Source of the DNA: Desulfopila aestuarii DSM 18488
GTDB taxonomy: Bacteria; Desulfobacterota; Desulfobulbia; Desulfobulbales; Desulfocapsaceae
Assembly (NCBI GenBank): GCA_945863875.1
Contig: CAMBBS010000006.1
Coordinates: 62,001-126,000 of the forward strand
Length of the DNA stretch: 64,000 nt
Direction: 5' to 3'
Under the pieces are notes generated by a model, which saw only the letters and a list, made by a program, of their open reading frames with translations, made no database searches and was not told the DNA's origin. The position numbers were made by a program, and so were the translations under genes. Of this stretch, positions 46,453 to 56,134 are shown in pieces. How positions within the stretch are numbered: position 1 is the stretch's first letter; the number at the start of each line of letters is the position of its first letter.

Positions 46453-48729
46453 TCACCTGAAAACAATGTCTTTGAAAAAGGCAATCATTTTTCGTCGTCT
46501 GTCTGCCATTCTCAATTGCTCCGGAATAAGATCCGTCTGCTTAATTTTCATTACCGACATTTTGTACTCAATATGGCTGGCAAAGCGATTGTCAATATAC
46601 CATGCATACATGAGTCCCATCAATAAGCCTGGCGGCGTAAATGCCTCATCATTATTGACCAAGCGGGTGTAATGGTTTTCATCGCTGGTTGGACACATCC
46701 GTGCCAGGGAAAGAAAGGTAGCCAACTGCTCTTGACTCAAAAAACAGTCCCTCTCTTTTCTTGGTCTGAGAAAAAGATGATACACCCTGCCCAGATGAAT
46801 CCGGTCTACTTCCACTTTTTTCATCATTTTTTTCTCGGCATAATTGCCAAGCAGCGACTCTCCCAGGGCGATCATCAATGCCACTTCAAGTTTTTCTCTG
46901 ATGAAAATCTGATCTGCTCTTATTTTAATGCACCTGTCTTCAGGGTCAAAAAAAGAGAAGACATTGTCCCATTGCTGGTCTCGGTGCCAATGTTCCCGGC
47001 TGATACAGTGGAGTCCAGAAAAATATTCAAGGTGACGGAGGGGAATAATCGGGTGATCCAGCAGTATATCGCCGAGAGTCGATTTGAACTCTTCTGCTCT
47101 CCGGTTTTCTCCCCCGATAAAAGAAATTTCCAGGGCATTCAATCGTGCCATAATGCCGATGTGCCTCTGAAAGGGTTGACTGTGGCCGCCCTGCGGAGGT
47201 TGGCAGGTTGTCGGCGACGCTTCTGCCTGACATGCTGATTCGTGCAAGGTCTCGCTAAAACAGCTCCGGCCATTGTACAGGCCTTTAATGGCCAGGGCGA
47301 GGGTATCAGGATCATGCTGAATGACTCCTCTTTCAGCCAGGGCGTCCAGGGAATATACGCCGCATTCCACGGGAATATAATTCTGTTCGGCGAGTTGCTC
47401 CCTGTCTAAAAAAATCGGGATTTTCCCTTCCACCGCATACCGCTGCAGGACTGAAGCGGGTATATCCTTGAGAGATATGCACAGGACCTCGTTGAAAAGT
47501 CCCTTCGTGCCACCGGGAATGTTTTTTTCATAGGCTCGTATCATGTCGGAGACATGAAATTTTCTCTGCGGATCGGCAATAGACAGATCGGTTTCACCGG
47601 ACTGCACCCAAAGATTTGAAACGAGTACCTTTAACGCCTTCCGGTTATGCCTGACGGCATCTGCCAGGCCGGGAACCTTGAAAACCGGAATAATGGAAGA
47701 ATACAGGCTGCCGGGGGCGAGAATGACAATGTCCGCCTCGTGAATATCCTGGAGCACCTCTTCATAAACACGCACGGTATCACAGTAATCGACCTCGACA
47801 CTTTCGACGGGAAAACCCCTTCGCGCCTCACTGAGTTTATGCTCGCCGGTGCTTTCCACACCATTCGTATAGAGCACCCGAAGTTGAGCCGGTGTCGAGG
47901 TACAGGGCAGCACGGCCCTCTCGCCTGCACCGATGGCCTGGGCAATCCCGTTCAGGCCGCTGAAAATAGCCTTGTGCAGCAGTTTTTGCTTGCCGGCCAG
48001 ATCGACATTGGAAATTCCCTGATCAATTTCCCGATAAATGGCGGCGGCCAAAAGGAGATTGCCAAGACAATGGGAGCGTTTCAAGGTGGGGCGCAGTCTC
48101 CGGTCACTGAAAAGATAGTTGAAAAGAGATTTCAGGAATTGTTCAAATGGCCGCGGAAGCTGGCTGAGGTGTGCTTCAATGTTCAGAAAATCAGGTCGAT
48201 TTCTTTCGAGGGGACCAATAAAGCGCCAGTTGAAGACCGCAGACAGAACCGCGGCCACCGCCCTCGCTTCCATGGCGTCAATTGTGTACCTTTTCTGCAG
48301 GTTGGCCAGTTGAATAGAAGACAATAAAACGTGACGCATGTCACCGATGGCAACTATCGGCAAATCTTTCAATAACTCTCCGGTTGATCCACCGTTATCG
48401 GTGATGCAGACGATGGAACGTGTCAGTGGGAAAATTTCTTTCAGGCCGACAAATGGCTTTTGCGTCCAGCTTGAAAGCCTGGAATCCCCCCCGATAATAT
48501 TCGACAGCCCCGTTCCCCCGCCGAAGACCGCCACCTTGACGTTTTCGACACTTGCGGCCAGCAGCTCCCGACGAAAGGATTGCAGATGGGCTTTGGCGGC
48601 GGAATGTGCCCCGGCCGGGACCCCCCGCAGCACAAGATCCAAAATTTTTTCACGCAGGTCGTGTTGGGGAAGCAGGTCAAGGGGAGAAAGCCGAACTTCG
48701 CGGATGTCCTGCAGCTTCTCTGTTATCAA
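46453..48729 (-). CDS. YvcK/CofD-like protein with a long C-terminal extension
   Basis: 758 residues from TTG 48729 with GAGG upstream; normal YvcK is about 320. Residues 62-500 contain the CofD-like core: VAVFGGGTGLSNIIGG, CITDNGGSTGELLKDLP, AIGDMRHVLLS and DIVILAPGSLYSSIIPVF. YvcK binds UDP-sugars and links envelope and carbon metabolism. After a Ser/Gln-rich linker a 240-residue domain of unknown family follows, with HPIIPLRHLEYF and a helical end. It lies between kdsB and the regulator-kinase pair. Confidence 0.8.
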   Translation of the reverse strand: MITEKLQDIREVRLSPLDLLPQHDLREKILDLVLRGVPAGAHSAAKAHLQSFRRELLAASVENVKVAVFGGGTGLSNIIGGDSRLSSWTQKPFVGLKEIFPLTRSIVCITDNGGSTGELLKDLPIVAIGDMRHVLLSSIQLANLQKRYTIDAMEARAVAAVLSAVFNWRFIGPLERNRPDFLNIEAHLSQLPRPFEQFLKSLFNYLFSDRRLRPTLKRSHCLGNLLLAAAIYREIDQGISNVDLAGKQKLLHKAIFSGLNGIAQAIGAGERAVLPCTSTPAQLRVLYTNGVESTGEHKLSEARRGFPVESVEVDYCDTVRVYEEVLQDIHEADIVILAPGSLYSSIIPVFKVPGLADAVRHNRKALKVLVSNLWVQSGETDLSIADPQRKFHVSDMIRAYEKNIPGGTKGLFNEVLCISLKDIPASVLQRYAVEGKIPIFLDREQLAEQNYIPVECGVYSLDALAERGVIQHDPDTLALAIKGLYNGRSCFSETLHESACQAEASPTTCQPPQGGHSQPFQRHIGIMARLNALEISFIGGENRRAEEFKSTLGDILLDHPIIPLRHLEYFSGLHCISREHWHRDQQWDNVFSFFDPEDRCIKIRADQIFIREKLEVALMIALGESLLGNYAEKKMMKKVEVDRIHLGRVYHLFLRPRKERDCFLSQEQLATFLSLARMCPTSDENHYTRLVNNDEAFTPPGLLMGLMYAWYIDNRFASHIEYKMSVMKIKQTDLIPEQLRMADRRRKMIAFFKDIVFR

Positions 48730-48801
48730 CCCAAACCTCGTCTTGGTAGATTCACTTAACGTATCTCTATAGTTGGATTCTTTTGTTAAAGAGTCAACGC
48801 A

Positions 48802-49563
48802 TTATGCTTCATCAAGGAGATATTCTTCTACCCGGAGCAGGTCTTCCGGGGTATCGACCTCGATTGAATCATGCTCCGTTACCGTCACTTTTATTTTATA
48901 ACCATATTCCAGTGCCCGCAATTGTTCGAGTTTTTCAAATCGTTCCCATTCCCCTTCCGGCAGGGCGACAAAAGAGAGGAGGAAGCCTTTGCGATAGGCA
49001 TAAAATCCAAGATGTTTATAGTAGGTCGGTTTGGCTGTGTCGTCTGGATTGCGTTGAAAAGGAATGGGGGAACGGGAAAAATAGAGGGCATAATTGTTTC
49101 TGTCAAAGACCGTTTTTACATGATTTGGATCATGTATCTCCTCGGGTCGTATAATTTTATAAATAAGGGTCGACATCGGCAGAGTCAGGTCATCAAGCAA
49201 GGGTTGCGCCACCTGTTCGACCACCTCGGCAGGAAACAGCGGCTGATCGCCCTGGATGTTAACCACTACGTCATGTTCAGAAATTCCCAGAAGTTCCGCC
49301 GCCTCAGCGAGCCTGTCGGAACCGGAAACATGATTGTCTCTCGTCATCACGTATTCTCCGCCAAAGTCTTCGACACATCGGGCGATACGCGAATCATCTG
49401 TTGCGACAACGACGCGGGAGAGCATTTTTACCCCGCGCGCTCGTTCGACGACGTGCTGGATCATCGGTTTCCCGGCAATCATGGCCAGCGGTTTGCCCCG
49501 AAAGCGGTTTGATTCGTAACGGGCAGGGATGATAGCTATAACTTCAGGTTTTTTGTTTGGCAT
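48802..49563 (-). CDS. kdsB: 3-deoxy-manno-octulosonate cytidylyltransferase
   Basis: 253 residues from ATG 49563; the frame is open 58 codons further but without similarity. Motifs: IIPARYESNRFRGKPLAMIAGKPMIQHV, then NIQGDQPLFP and SIEVDTPEDL. It activates KDO as CMP-KDO for lipid A-core assembly, evidence for an LPS-bearing outer membrane. Divergent from rsmJ, upstream of the YvcK-like gene. Confidence 0.95.
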   Translation of the reverse strand: MPNKKPEVIAIIPARYESNRFRGKPLAMIAGKPMIQHVVERARGVKMLSRVVVATDDSRIARCVEDFGGEYVMTRDNHVSGSDRLAEAAELLGISEHDVVVNIQGDQPLFPAEVVEQVAQPLLDDLTLPMSTLIYKIIRPEEIHDPNHVKTVFDRNNYALYFSRSPIPFQRNPDDTAKPTYYKHLGFYAYRKGFLLSFVALPEGEWERFEKLEQLRALEYGYKIKVTVTEHDSIEVDTPEDLLRVEEYLLDEA

Positions 49564-49648
49564 GGTATACTTGATGGTTTTTGAGAAGAAGTTGGCAACC
49601 GAAGCAGAATCCATCTGTTCCTTATTTAAATCAGCGAGTGCAAAGCTC

Positions 49649-50440
49649 ATGCTTGAACGCAGTTCAATATCTGTTTCATCTACAACACATTCACCGACAA
49701 TTCTACCAAAAGTGGTCGAGCTGGCAGCAAAACTCAATCTCCCCTGCAGTTCTTCCCTTGCTCATCGATCAACCGAGTTTGTTCTGGCATATACCCAGGC
49801 AGGCCTGCAGCTGCTGCACATGCCTCTTGGTGCGCAGAAGTACGTCTGTCTGCTCTTTGTTGATTTCGTGCACGGAAAAAACGGCTACAGATTGGCGCAA
49901 AATTACACCAGTAAACAACCAATCGCCCGGGCAGTGGGGATTAAACCTGGGTTTCGACCGACAATCCTCGATGGGACGGCGGGACTTGGCGCTGATGCCT
50001 TTGTACTGGCAAGTCTTGCGAGCAGAGTTACCATGTGCGAACGTTCGCCAATCATCGGCGCACTGCTCGAAGACGGTCTCAGCCGGGCGGCAAGAGAAGA
50101 AAAGACTGCCGGTATCGTCGAACGGTTAGAGCTGGTGCAGCAGGACACCCAGGAGTACCTGCAAAATAACACCGCCACCTTTCACACTATTTTTCTCGAT
50201 CCGATGTATCCCCATCGAAATCAATCGTCGCTCAACAAACAGGCCCTGCGAGTCATTCGTTCCCTGGTCGGAGGTGACCCGGACAGTGCAGCACTCCTTG
50301 AAATCGCACGGGAAAGCGCAGAAAACCGGGTCGTTGTCAAAAGGCCACGCAAAGCACCCTTACTCTCCGAGGTCCGGCCATCCCACGTTATCTTAATGAA
50401 AAACAGCCGCTTTGACATATACTTAACGTTTAAATCGTAG
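49649..50440 (+). CDS. rsmJ: 16S rRNA (guanine-1516-N2)-methyltransferase
   Basis: 263 residues from ATG 49649, the start that fits the family length (E. coli 250); ATG 49574 is also open. Signatures: FVDFVHG, AVGIKPGFRPTILDGTAGLGADAFVLAS (SAM site), FLDPMYPHRNQSSLNKQ and VVVKRPRKAP. Neither candidate start has a clear Shine-Dalgarno. Convergent with rlmH by ten bases. Confidence 0.9.
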   Translation: MLERSSISVSSTTHSPTILPKVVELAAKLNLPCSSSLAHRSTEFVLAYTQAGLQLLHMPLGAQKYVCLLFVDFVHGKNGYRLAQNYTSKQPIARAVGIKPGFRPTILDGTAGLGADAFVLASLASRVTMCERSPIIGALLEDGLSRAAREEKTAGIVERLELVQQDTQEYLQNNTATFHTIFLDPMYPHRNQSSLNKQALRVIRSLVGGDPDSAALLEIARESAENRVVVKRPRKAPLLSEVRPSHVILMKNSRFDIYLTFKS

Positions 50441-50450
50441 CAGCTTGCAG

Positions 50451-50915
50451 TCACTTATGATACTGCTCACCGGCCTTAATGGTATACGCCCGGTACAGTT
50501 GTTCTACAAGCAGCAGCCGGGCCATATCATGCGTAAAGGTCATTTTTGACAGTGACACCAGCAGGTCGGCCGCCGCCAGAACTTCCGCCGCATGACCATC
50601 CGGCCCGCCAATCAGGTAGCTGACCTGTTTGATACCCTGCATTTCCCATTCGTCGATCTTTCTCGAAAAGGCTTCGGAAGTAAACTGGTTGCCTTGTGCA
50701 TCAAGAACGACGATTGTCGCTCCCGAGGGAACCGCCTGGAGTAACAGTTTGCCCTGTTCGGCCGCCGTCAGGAGTTTACCCCGCCCTCTGCCTTTTTCCT
50801 TTAAAACGGTAATGGTAAAGGAGGTGTAATGCTGCAGCCGGGAACCGTATTCCCCCACCCCTTCTTCAATAAATCGATCCTTTATTTTTCCCAGAAAGAG
50901 CAGCTGGTGTTTCAT
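50451..50915 (-). CDS. rlmH: 23S rRNA (pseudouridine-1915-N3)-methyltransferase
   Basis: 154 residues from ATG 50915, the usual length; the frame runs 46 codons further upstream without similarity. SPOUT-class knot with YLIGGPDGH and SLSKMTFTHDMARLLLVEQLYRAYTI. Methylates helix 69 of 23S rRNA. Confidence 0.95.
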   Translation of the reverse strand: MKHQLLFLGKIKDRFIEEGVGEYGSRLQHYTSFTITVLKEKGRGRGKLLTAAEQGKLLLQAVPSGATIVVLDAQGNQFTSEAFSRKIDEWEMQGIKQVSYLIGGPDGHAAEVLAAADLLVSLSKMTFTHDMARLLLVEQLYRAYTIKAGEQYHK

Positions 50916-51054
50916 TGGCAGTTCCGTCGGTGGGCGCGGCAACGGCCAACCGCGATAATCGTCACGGGAGCCGGTGATTTTGTTATTTCCCCCAGAGGAG
51001 GAATGGCAGGCTGCCGACGCTTGATAAAAAACAGCAGAAAGTCTAACCCGCACA

Positions 51055-51453
51055 TCAGCATTTTATAACGGACACATCCATCAGTTTGCGCAGAATTTGA
51101 CAGAATTTGTCGTAACCGACATCTTTTTTTATGCCTGGGCAGGAATCAGCAATGGTATGAAAATTATTTTCATCCGACAGGATAGATGGATGGAGCGGCC
51201 ACTCTGCACAGCGCCATGGTCTGCCGTTATGGACCGTACAACCATCCTCATAAAAAACGCAATGACCATCCGGAGTCTTCATTTGCACCGTCCGCCCGGT
51301 CAGGCGCCAATATTTTTCCTTAACATCGTCTTGCGGCATATTCAGCGCTGCAACCATTCGCGCCTGGTCGTTCGCATCCAGCGAAACCGTGGTTTCGCCA
51401 TGACAACAGTAACCGCATCGTGTACAGCTGAATATCTGGGAGACTAAGGTCAT
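51055..51453 (-). CDS. YkgJ-type cysteine cluster protein
   Basis: 132 residues with the YkgJ/CxxCxxCC pattern: CTRCGYCCHG near residue 10, then CVFYEDGCTVHNGRPWRCAEWPL and a later Cys in DSCPG. This arrangement is thought to bind zinc or an Fe-S cluster. Function unknown. 139 bp upstream of rlmH in the same direction. Confidence 0.8.
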   Translation of the reverse strand: MTLVSQIFSCTRCGYCCHGETTVSLDANDQARMVAALNMPQDDVKEKYWRLTGRTVQMKTPDGHCVFYEDGCTVHNGRPWRCAEWPLHPSILSDENNFHTIADSCPGIKKDVGYDKFCQILRKLMDVSVIKC

Positions 51454-51614
51454 TACCTACCTGTTTTATGAACTGTAATGAGAAAATCTGAAGAGAAAAC
51501 CTCCGGCACCATACATCTCTTCGGCCTGGGTTTCACGCAAAAGCCGCGCTGACCACCCAAAAACAGTTGGACGGGCGATCGATCAGCTGAAAAGAGCCGA
51601 CACATCAAGTGAAG

Positions 51615-52193
51615 TCAGGCGTAACCGATATCATCCTTGAACGTTGCGATATCGATACCGTATTGCATTGCCGCAGCCTTCCATTTCAGCTCATCGGCCA
51701 TATCAAAAATAATGTCATTGTTTGCCGGCAAGGTCAACCAGCCATTTTCCACCAGTTCATTTTCAAGCTGCCCTGGTCCCCACCCGGTATAACCCAAAAT
51801 AAACAGATAGGTGGACGGCCCCCCGCCTCTGGCAATGTCTTCAAGGACCTTTGTCTCTCTGGTGAGGGAAACCGTGTCACTGATATCCAGCTTATGTTCG
51901 ACATAATAATCGGAGAGGTAGAGGATAAAAGCCGACTCAAGTTCAACCGGCCCACCGATATAAACAGGCGGCAGGATTTTATCCGGCACCGGCAAATTGG
52001 CCCCCTGCAGTATCTCCGCCAGGGAAAATATATGATTGGGCCGATTGACGGAAACACCCATTGCACCCTCGGCATTGTGGGCACAAATATAAATAACGTG
52101 CTCCTCAAAACGAGGATCCGGCATTTGCGGCGTGGACACGAGAAAGCTTCCGGCCAAAGAGTTACTTTCAGGTGGTGGTGAATTTTTTTTCAT
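51615..52193 (-). CDS. YqgE/AlgH family protein
   Basis: 192 residues from ATG 52193; a GTG 14 codons earlier is possible. UPF0301 features: LAGSFLVSTPQMPDPRFEEH, GAMGVSVNRP, YIGGPVE and ILGYTGWGPGQLENEL. Role in most bacteria is unclear. Single gene, divergent from glgB. Confidence 0.9.
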   Translation of the reverse strand: MKKNSPPPESNSLAGSFLVSTPQMPDPRFEEHVIYICAHNAEGAMGVSVNRPNHIFSLAEILQGANLPVPDKILPPVYIGGPVELESAFILYLSDYYVEHKLDISDTVSLTRETKVLEDIARGGGPSTYLFILGYTGWGPGQLENELVENGWLTLPANNDIIFDMADELKWKAAAMQYGIDIATFKDDIGYA

Positions 52194-52370
52194 AGCGGTT
52201 TTTTTCCTGAATGTAAGATTTTTTATTCTTTCCACGGTTTCCAGTCGTGTCTCAAAATTTCATTCACATTACTCTGATACTATCAAACCTCTGCTCTCTG
52301 CGTCAAGAGCCATACGTAAAAAGGGAGTGAAACCTTTGCCGGCAAATGCACCAGGAAAAGGAGATAAATC

Positions 52371-52499
52371 ATGACAAATCAAGCCATATACCATACTATT
52401 GCAATGAGCGGGGCAGCAGACAACCGCAAACAGCCAACTCCATGGCGACTTTTCGAGCATCTTTCAACCGGATCCAGCCAATTATGCAAAGTGATTTAG
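52371..52499 (+). CDS. Leader ORF overlapping the glgB start
   Basis: 42 codons with the best ribosome site in the region: AAAAGGAG ending seven bases before ATG 52371. It ends at TAG 52497-52499, sixteen bases inside glgB (ATG 52484) in another frame, so ribosomes finishing it could restart on glgB. The peptide (starts MTNQAIYHTIAMSGAADN) has no recognisable motif. It could be a coupling leader, or the true N-terminus of GlgB split by a frameshift. Confidence 0.5.
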   Translation: MTNQAIYHTIAMSGAADNRKQPTPWRLFEHLSTGSSQLCKVI

Positions 52500-54691
52500 A
52501 AAAAATCCTGAGCTGTAGCCATTACGATCCTTTTCACTATCTCGGAGCACATTTTTCTACACCTTCGGAAAGGCTGGTGACATTGCGGACATTCCAGCCC
52601 CATGCCCGGCAGGTGAAACTGTTGCTTGCAGGAGGCTCTCACGTCATGGAGTGCATCCATCGGGACGGTATCTTTCAAATTATCCTGGACATAGATCAGC
52701 TTGCAGATCCTTTTTTAGATCCCTATGCCTACCAGTATGAAATACATTTCCAAAACGGTACCGTCTGGCGGACCAATGATCCCTACAGATTTCCCATTCA
52801 ACTGGGGGAACAGGATCGATTCCTTTTTAACAGCGGGAGAAATTACAAATTATATAACCACCTTGGTGCGCATCCAGTCACTCTTCACAACATAAGCGGC
52901 ATCATTTTCCGGGTATGGGCGCCCAATGCCCAGGCCGTCTCGGTGGTCGGCAGCTTCAACAGCTGGGATGGTCGAGTCAATCAAATGCGAAGCCTCGGTG
53001 CATCTGGAATCTGGGAACTTTTCATCCCGCATCTGCAGGAAAATGAAATTTACAAATTCTCTATAAAGACCCAGGAAGGACACATCCTGGAAAAATGCGA
53101 CCCTTTTCAGTTCTATGGGGAACTGCGGCCGAAAACCGCGTCGGTTGTGCGGTCGGTGAACACCTTTGCCTGGAATGACCAGCAATGGCAGCAGACTAAA
53201 AAAAATACCACGCCCTACGATGGTCCCCTGTCGATTTACGAAATACATCCCGGTTCCTGGCAAAGAGATCCGAATGATCCAGATCGTTTTCTCACCTATC
53301 GGGAACTCGCCGATAGCCTCATTCCTTACGTGAAAAAGCTCGGTTTTACCCACGTTGAGCTTATGCCGGTCATGGAACATCCGCTTGACGAGTCATGGGG
53401 GTATCAGGTGACCGCGCCTTTTAGTATTACCAGCAGATACGGCACCCCTGAAGAATTCATGTATTTTGTCGATGCGTGTCATCAAAACGATATAGGGGTC
53501 ATACTGGACTGGGTGCCGGCTCATTTCCCCAAAGACAGCCACAGCCTGGGACAGTTCGACGGCACGGCCCTCTACGAGCATGAAGATTACCGGCGGGGCT
53601 CGCATCCGGAATGGGGCACCTATATCTATAATTACGGCCGAAACGAGGTAAGCAACTACCTCATCGCCAACGCCCTCTTCTGGCTGGACAAATACCACAT
53701 TGACGGCTTGAGGGTAGACGCTGTCGCCTCGATGATCTATCTCGATTATGCCAGAAATGACGGCGAATGGCTGCCGAACTGTTACGGTGGAAAAGAAAAC
53801 CTTGAAGCGATCGAGTTTCTCCGACATCTCAACTCGATAGTCTATGATATCTATCCCGACACACTGCTCATCGCTGAAGAATCGACCAATTTCTATGGCG
53901 TCTCCAGAGCCACAAACCAGGGTGGCCTCGGCTTTGGTTTCAAGTGGAATATGGGCTGGATGAATGATATCTTACATTATTTTGCCAAAGACCCCCTCTA
54001 TCGAAAATTCCACCATAACAGCCTTACCTTCTCCATCATGTACGCCTTTGCGGAGAATTTTATCCTGCCGCTCTCGCACGACGAGGTTGTCCATGGCAAG
54101 AAATCACTGATCGATAAAATGCCGGGCGATGAATGGCAAAAATTCGCCAACCTCCGTCTGCTTCTCTTGACAATGTGGATGCATCCAGGGAAAAAACTGC
54201 TCTTTATGGGGAGCGAATTTGGTCAATGGTCGGAATGGTATTGCAAGCGCAGCCTCGACTGGCATCTGCTGAAAGAAAGCGCGTATCATAGCCAGTTACA
54301 ACAATTCGTTGCCGGGCTGAATACCCTGTATAGAGCCCAACCTGCTCTGTGGCAGCTTGATTTCTCCCCTGAAGGCTTTCGATGGCTCGACCTGGAAGAT
54401 AGAAATAATTCCATTATTTCCTTTGCCAGATATGGCAAGGACCGCGCTAACCATCTGGTGGGGGTGTTTAATTACACGCCGCAGAGCTTCTCCGATTACA
54501 AGGTGGGTCTGCCGGATAATTGCCGGTATCGGAAATTATTTTGCTCAGATAACAAAATGTTTGGCGGCTCGGATGCTGGCGAGGAAACGGTCTACAAGCC
54601 AATTGACAGCCCTTATGCCCAGGCACCTTACCACACAACCATGTCGCTTCCACCCCTGTCGGGGCTCATCCTTGAACCGATCAGGGAGTAA
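52484..54691 (+). CDS. glgB: 1,4-alpha-glucan branching enzyme
   Basis: 735 residues from ATG 52484 (E. coli 728). The frame is open to ATG 52346, but residues before MQSDLEKILSCSHYDPFHYLGAH do not resemble the family. N-terminal CBM48-type domains, then a GH13 barrel with nucleophile Asp in DGLRVDAVASMIYLDY, acid Glu in LLIAEESTNF and LSHDEVVHGKKS. It makes alpha-1,6 branches in glycogen. ATG 52484 has no good Shine-Dalgarno of its own. No other glg gene is in the window. Confidence 0.94.
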   Translation: MQSDLEKILSCSHYDPFHYLGAHFSTPSERLVTLRTFQPHARQVKLLLAGGSHVMECIHRDGIFQIILDIDQLADPFLDPYAYQYEIHFQNGTVWRTNDPYRFPIQLGEQDRFLFNSGRNYKLYNHLGAHPVTLHNISGIIFRVWAPNAQAVSVVGSFNSWDGRVNQMRSLGASGIWELFIPHLQENEIYKFSIKTQEGHILEKCDPFQFYGELRPKTASVVRSVNTFAWNDQQWQQTKKNTTPYDGPLSIYEIHPGSWQRDPNDPDRFLTYRELADSLIPYVKKLGFTHVELMPVMEHPLDESWGYQVTAPFSITSRYGTPEEFMYFVDACHQNDIGVILDWVPAHFPKDSHSLGQFDGTALYEHEDYRRGSHPEWGTYIYNYGRNEVSNYLIANALFWLDKYHIDGLRVDAVASMIYLDYARNDGEWLPNCYGGKENLEAIEFLRHLNSIVYDIYPDTLLIAEESTNFYGVSRATNQGGLGFGFKWNMGWMNDILHYFAKDPLYRKFHHNSLTFSIMYAFAENFILPLSHDEVVHGKKSLIDKMPGDEWQKFANLRLLLLTMWMHPGKKLLFMGSEFGQWSEWYCKRSLDWHLLKESAYHSQLQQFVAGLNTLYRAQPALWQLDFSPEGFRWLDLEDRNNSIISFARYGKDRANHLVGVFNYTPQSFSDYKVGLPDNCRYRKLFCSDNKMFGGSDAGEETVYKPIDSPYAQAPYHTTMSLPPLSGLILEPIRE

Positions 54692-54726
54692 GATTATTTG
54701 TCCACTCTTCTGCACAGGTAAAGAGT

Positions 54727-54909
54727 ATGCCAAAAACGACTATTCATCCCCCTGGGGAAAAGATCCAAAAAGCGATCAAGGAATTTTCCGCGTTGTTAAG
54801 AGAGAAGCCGGACATTGAGCGATGGAAACTGCTCGAAAAAGTTGCCGGACAATTTGACTTATCACCAAAGGAGTGTGCCTTTCTCGAACGTCATTTCAAA
54901 AAAGAATGA
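54727..54909 (+). CDS. Small helical protein of unknown function
   Basis: 60 residues with AGGTAAAGAG before the ATG, 35 bp after glgB. Rich in charged residues, predicted mostly helical (GEKIQKAIKEFSALLREKP, SPKECAFLERHFKKE). Possibly co-transcribed with glgB. I do not recognise a family. Confidence 0.6.
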   Translation: MPKTTIHPPGEKIQKAIKEFSALLREKPDIERWKLLEKVAGQFDLSPKECAFLERHFKKE

Positions 54910-54913
54910 TCGG

Positions 54914-54955
54914 CGCCTGGCAGAGAAAGCGCCGCTCAGTCCACCCTGCCAGGCG
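54914..54955. terminator. Inverted repeat between converging genes
   Basis: CGCCTGGCAG (54914-54923) pairs exactly with CTGCCAGGCG (54946-54955) around 22 bases. The right arm is inside the last codons of the minus-strand glycosyltransferase. No T run follows, so termination is uncertain. Confidence 0.4.
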
Positions 54956-56120
54956 GCGGACAGCTGCTGCCGGCACCCAGCAGTTCGTAGTAAAAAGCCA
55001 GCGTCTGCTCGCACATCGCCTCTGCGGTGAAGTTGGCGGCAACCCGGAGTCTGCCATTTTCCCCTCTTTCTTGCAGCTGTTCCTGCGTCATCGCTAAAGC
55101 CTCCTCGATTACCGCAGCCAGTTCGCCGGGATCAGCCGGTTTCACCAACCAGCCGGTGACACCGGGAACCACCGTTTCCAGGCTGCCGCCGTGAGCTGTT
55201 GCTATGACGGGTTTGCCCATGGCCATGGCCTCAATGGTGGTGCGTCCAAACGCCTCCGGTTCACTTGACGATGTTGACAGAACAATGTCGGCAAGTAAAA
55301 AGGCGGCGGGCATATCATGGCAATGGCCAACAAGACGGACCCTGTCGGCAAGATTATTGTGTTCTATAAAATTTTGCAGTTCGCTGGTGTAACCGGGATT
55401 ATCTTCCGTATCTCCGACGATCAGGGCCTGGAAACTGATGTTCTTCAAAAGAAGCAGACTTTTAAGAAAAATATCCTGCCCCTTCAGCCGGGTCAGTCTT
55501 CCAGGCAGCATCAGCACCGGCATTCCGGTAGCTATCTTCCAGGCCTGCGAAAGGGTGTCCAGGCGTTGCCGATCTACCTTTCCTTGATCAAACGATTCGA
55601 CGTCAACCCCACGGAAAATGAGGCGAACGTCTGTTGCACGGTTATATTTCTCAGCTATATGTTGCTGAATAGTTTTAGAAATTGCTATAACTCCAGCACC
55701 TTTCGTCATAATTGCGCTATAGCCGTTGACCGAATAAAATCCATGAAATGTGGTGACCAGCAGCGGACGATATTTCCTGGGAAGTAATTTGAGCGCAAGA
55801 TAACCGATCCACGCCGGCATCCTCGAGCGGAGATGCAAAATATGGACACGTCTTTTTTTCATTTCCTGACGCAGTGGCCAGATATGGCAAAGAGCCCAAG
55901 GGCTTTTCGAACCGATTGCCATCTGCCGGTGATGACTGCCCTCTTTTTCCAATTGCGCCACCAGTCTGCCGCCGCCGGAAACAACAATCGACGTGTGGCC
56001 GTGGCGCACCAGGTGACGGCCCAGTTCCAGGGTGCCGCGCTCGACGCCCCCACTGTTCAACTCTGGAAGCAACTGCATGACCGTCAGAGATTCGAGGTTT
56101 TCTTTGTGTTGTTTTTCCAT
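54936..56120 (-). CDS. Family 4 (GT-B) glycosyltransferase
   Basis: 394 residues from ATG 56120, 14 bp after the preceding gene; an earlier start would overlap it. GT-B layout: MQLLPELNSGGVERGTLELGRHL, then LMLPGRLTRLKGQDIFLKSL and the donor site SSEPEAFGRTTIEAMAMGKPVIA. A retaining enzyme acting on a lipid-linked or LPS acceptor is likely; substrate unknown. It follows the ELM1-like gene and probably forms one unit with it. Confidence 0.88.
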   Translation of the reverse strand: MEKQHKENLESLTVMQLLPELNSGGVERGTLELGRHLVRHGHTSIVVSGGGRLVAQLEKEGSHHRQMAIGSKSPWALCHIWPLRQEMKKRRVHILHLRSRMPAWIGYLALKLLPRKYRPLLVTTFHGFYSVNGYSAIMTKGAGVIAISKTIQQHIAEKYNRATDVRLIFRGVDVESFDQGKVDRQRLDTLSQAWKIATGMPVLMLPGRLTRLKGQDIFLKSLLLLKNISFQALIVGDTEDNPGYTSELQNFIEHNNLADRVRLVGHCHDMPAAFLLADIVLSTSSSEPEAFGRTTIEAMAMGKPVIATAHGGSLETVVPGVTGWLVKPADPGELAAVIEEALAMTQEQLQERGENGRLRVAANFTAEAMCEQTLAFYYELLGAGSSCPPPGRVD

Positions 56121-56134
56121 AGGTATACAACCCG

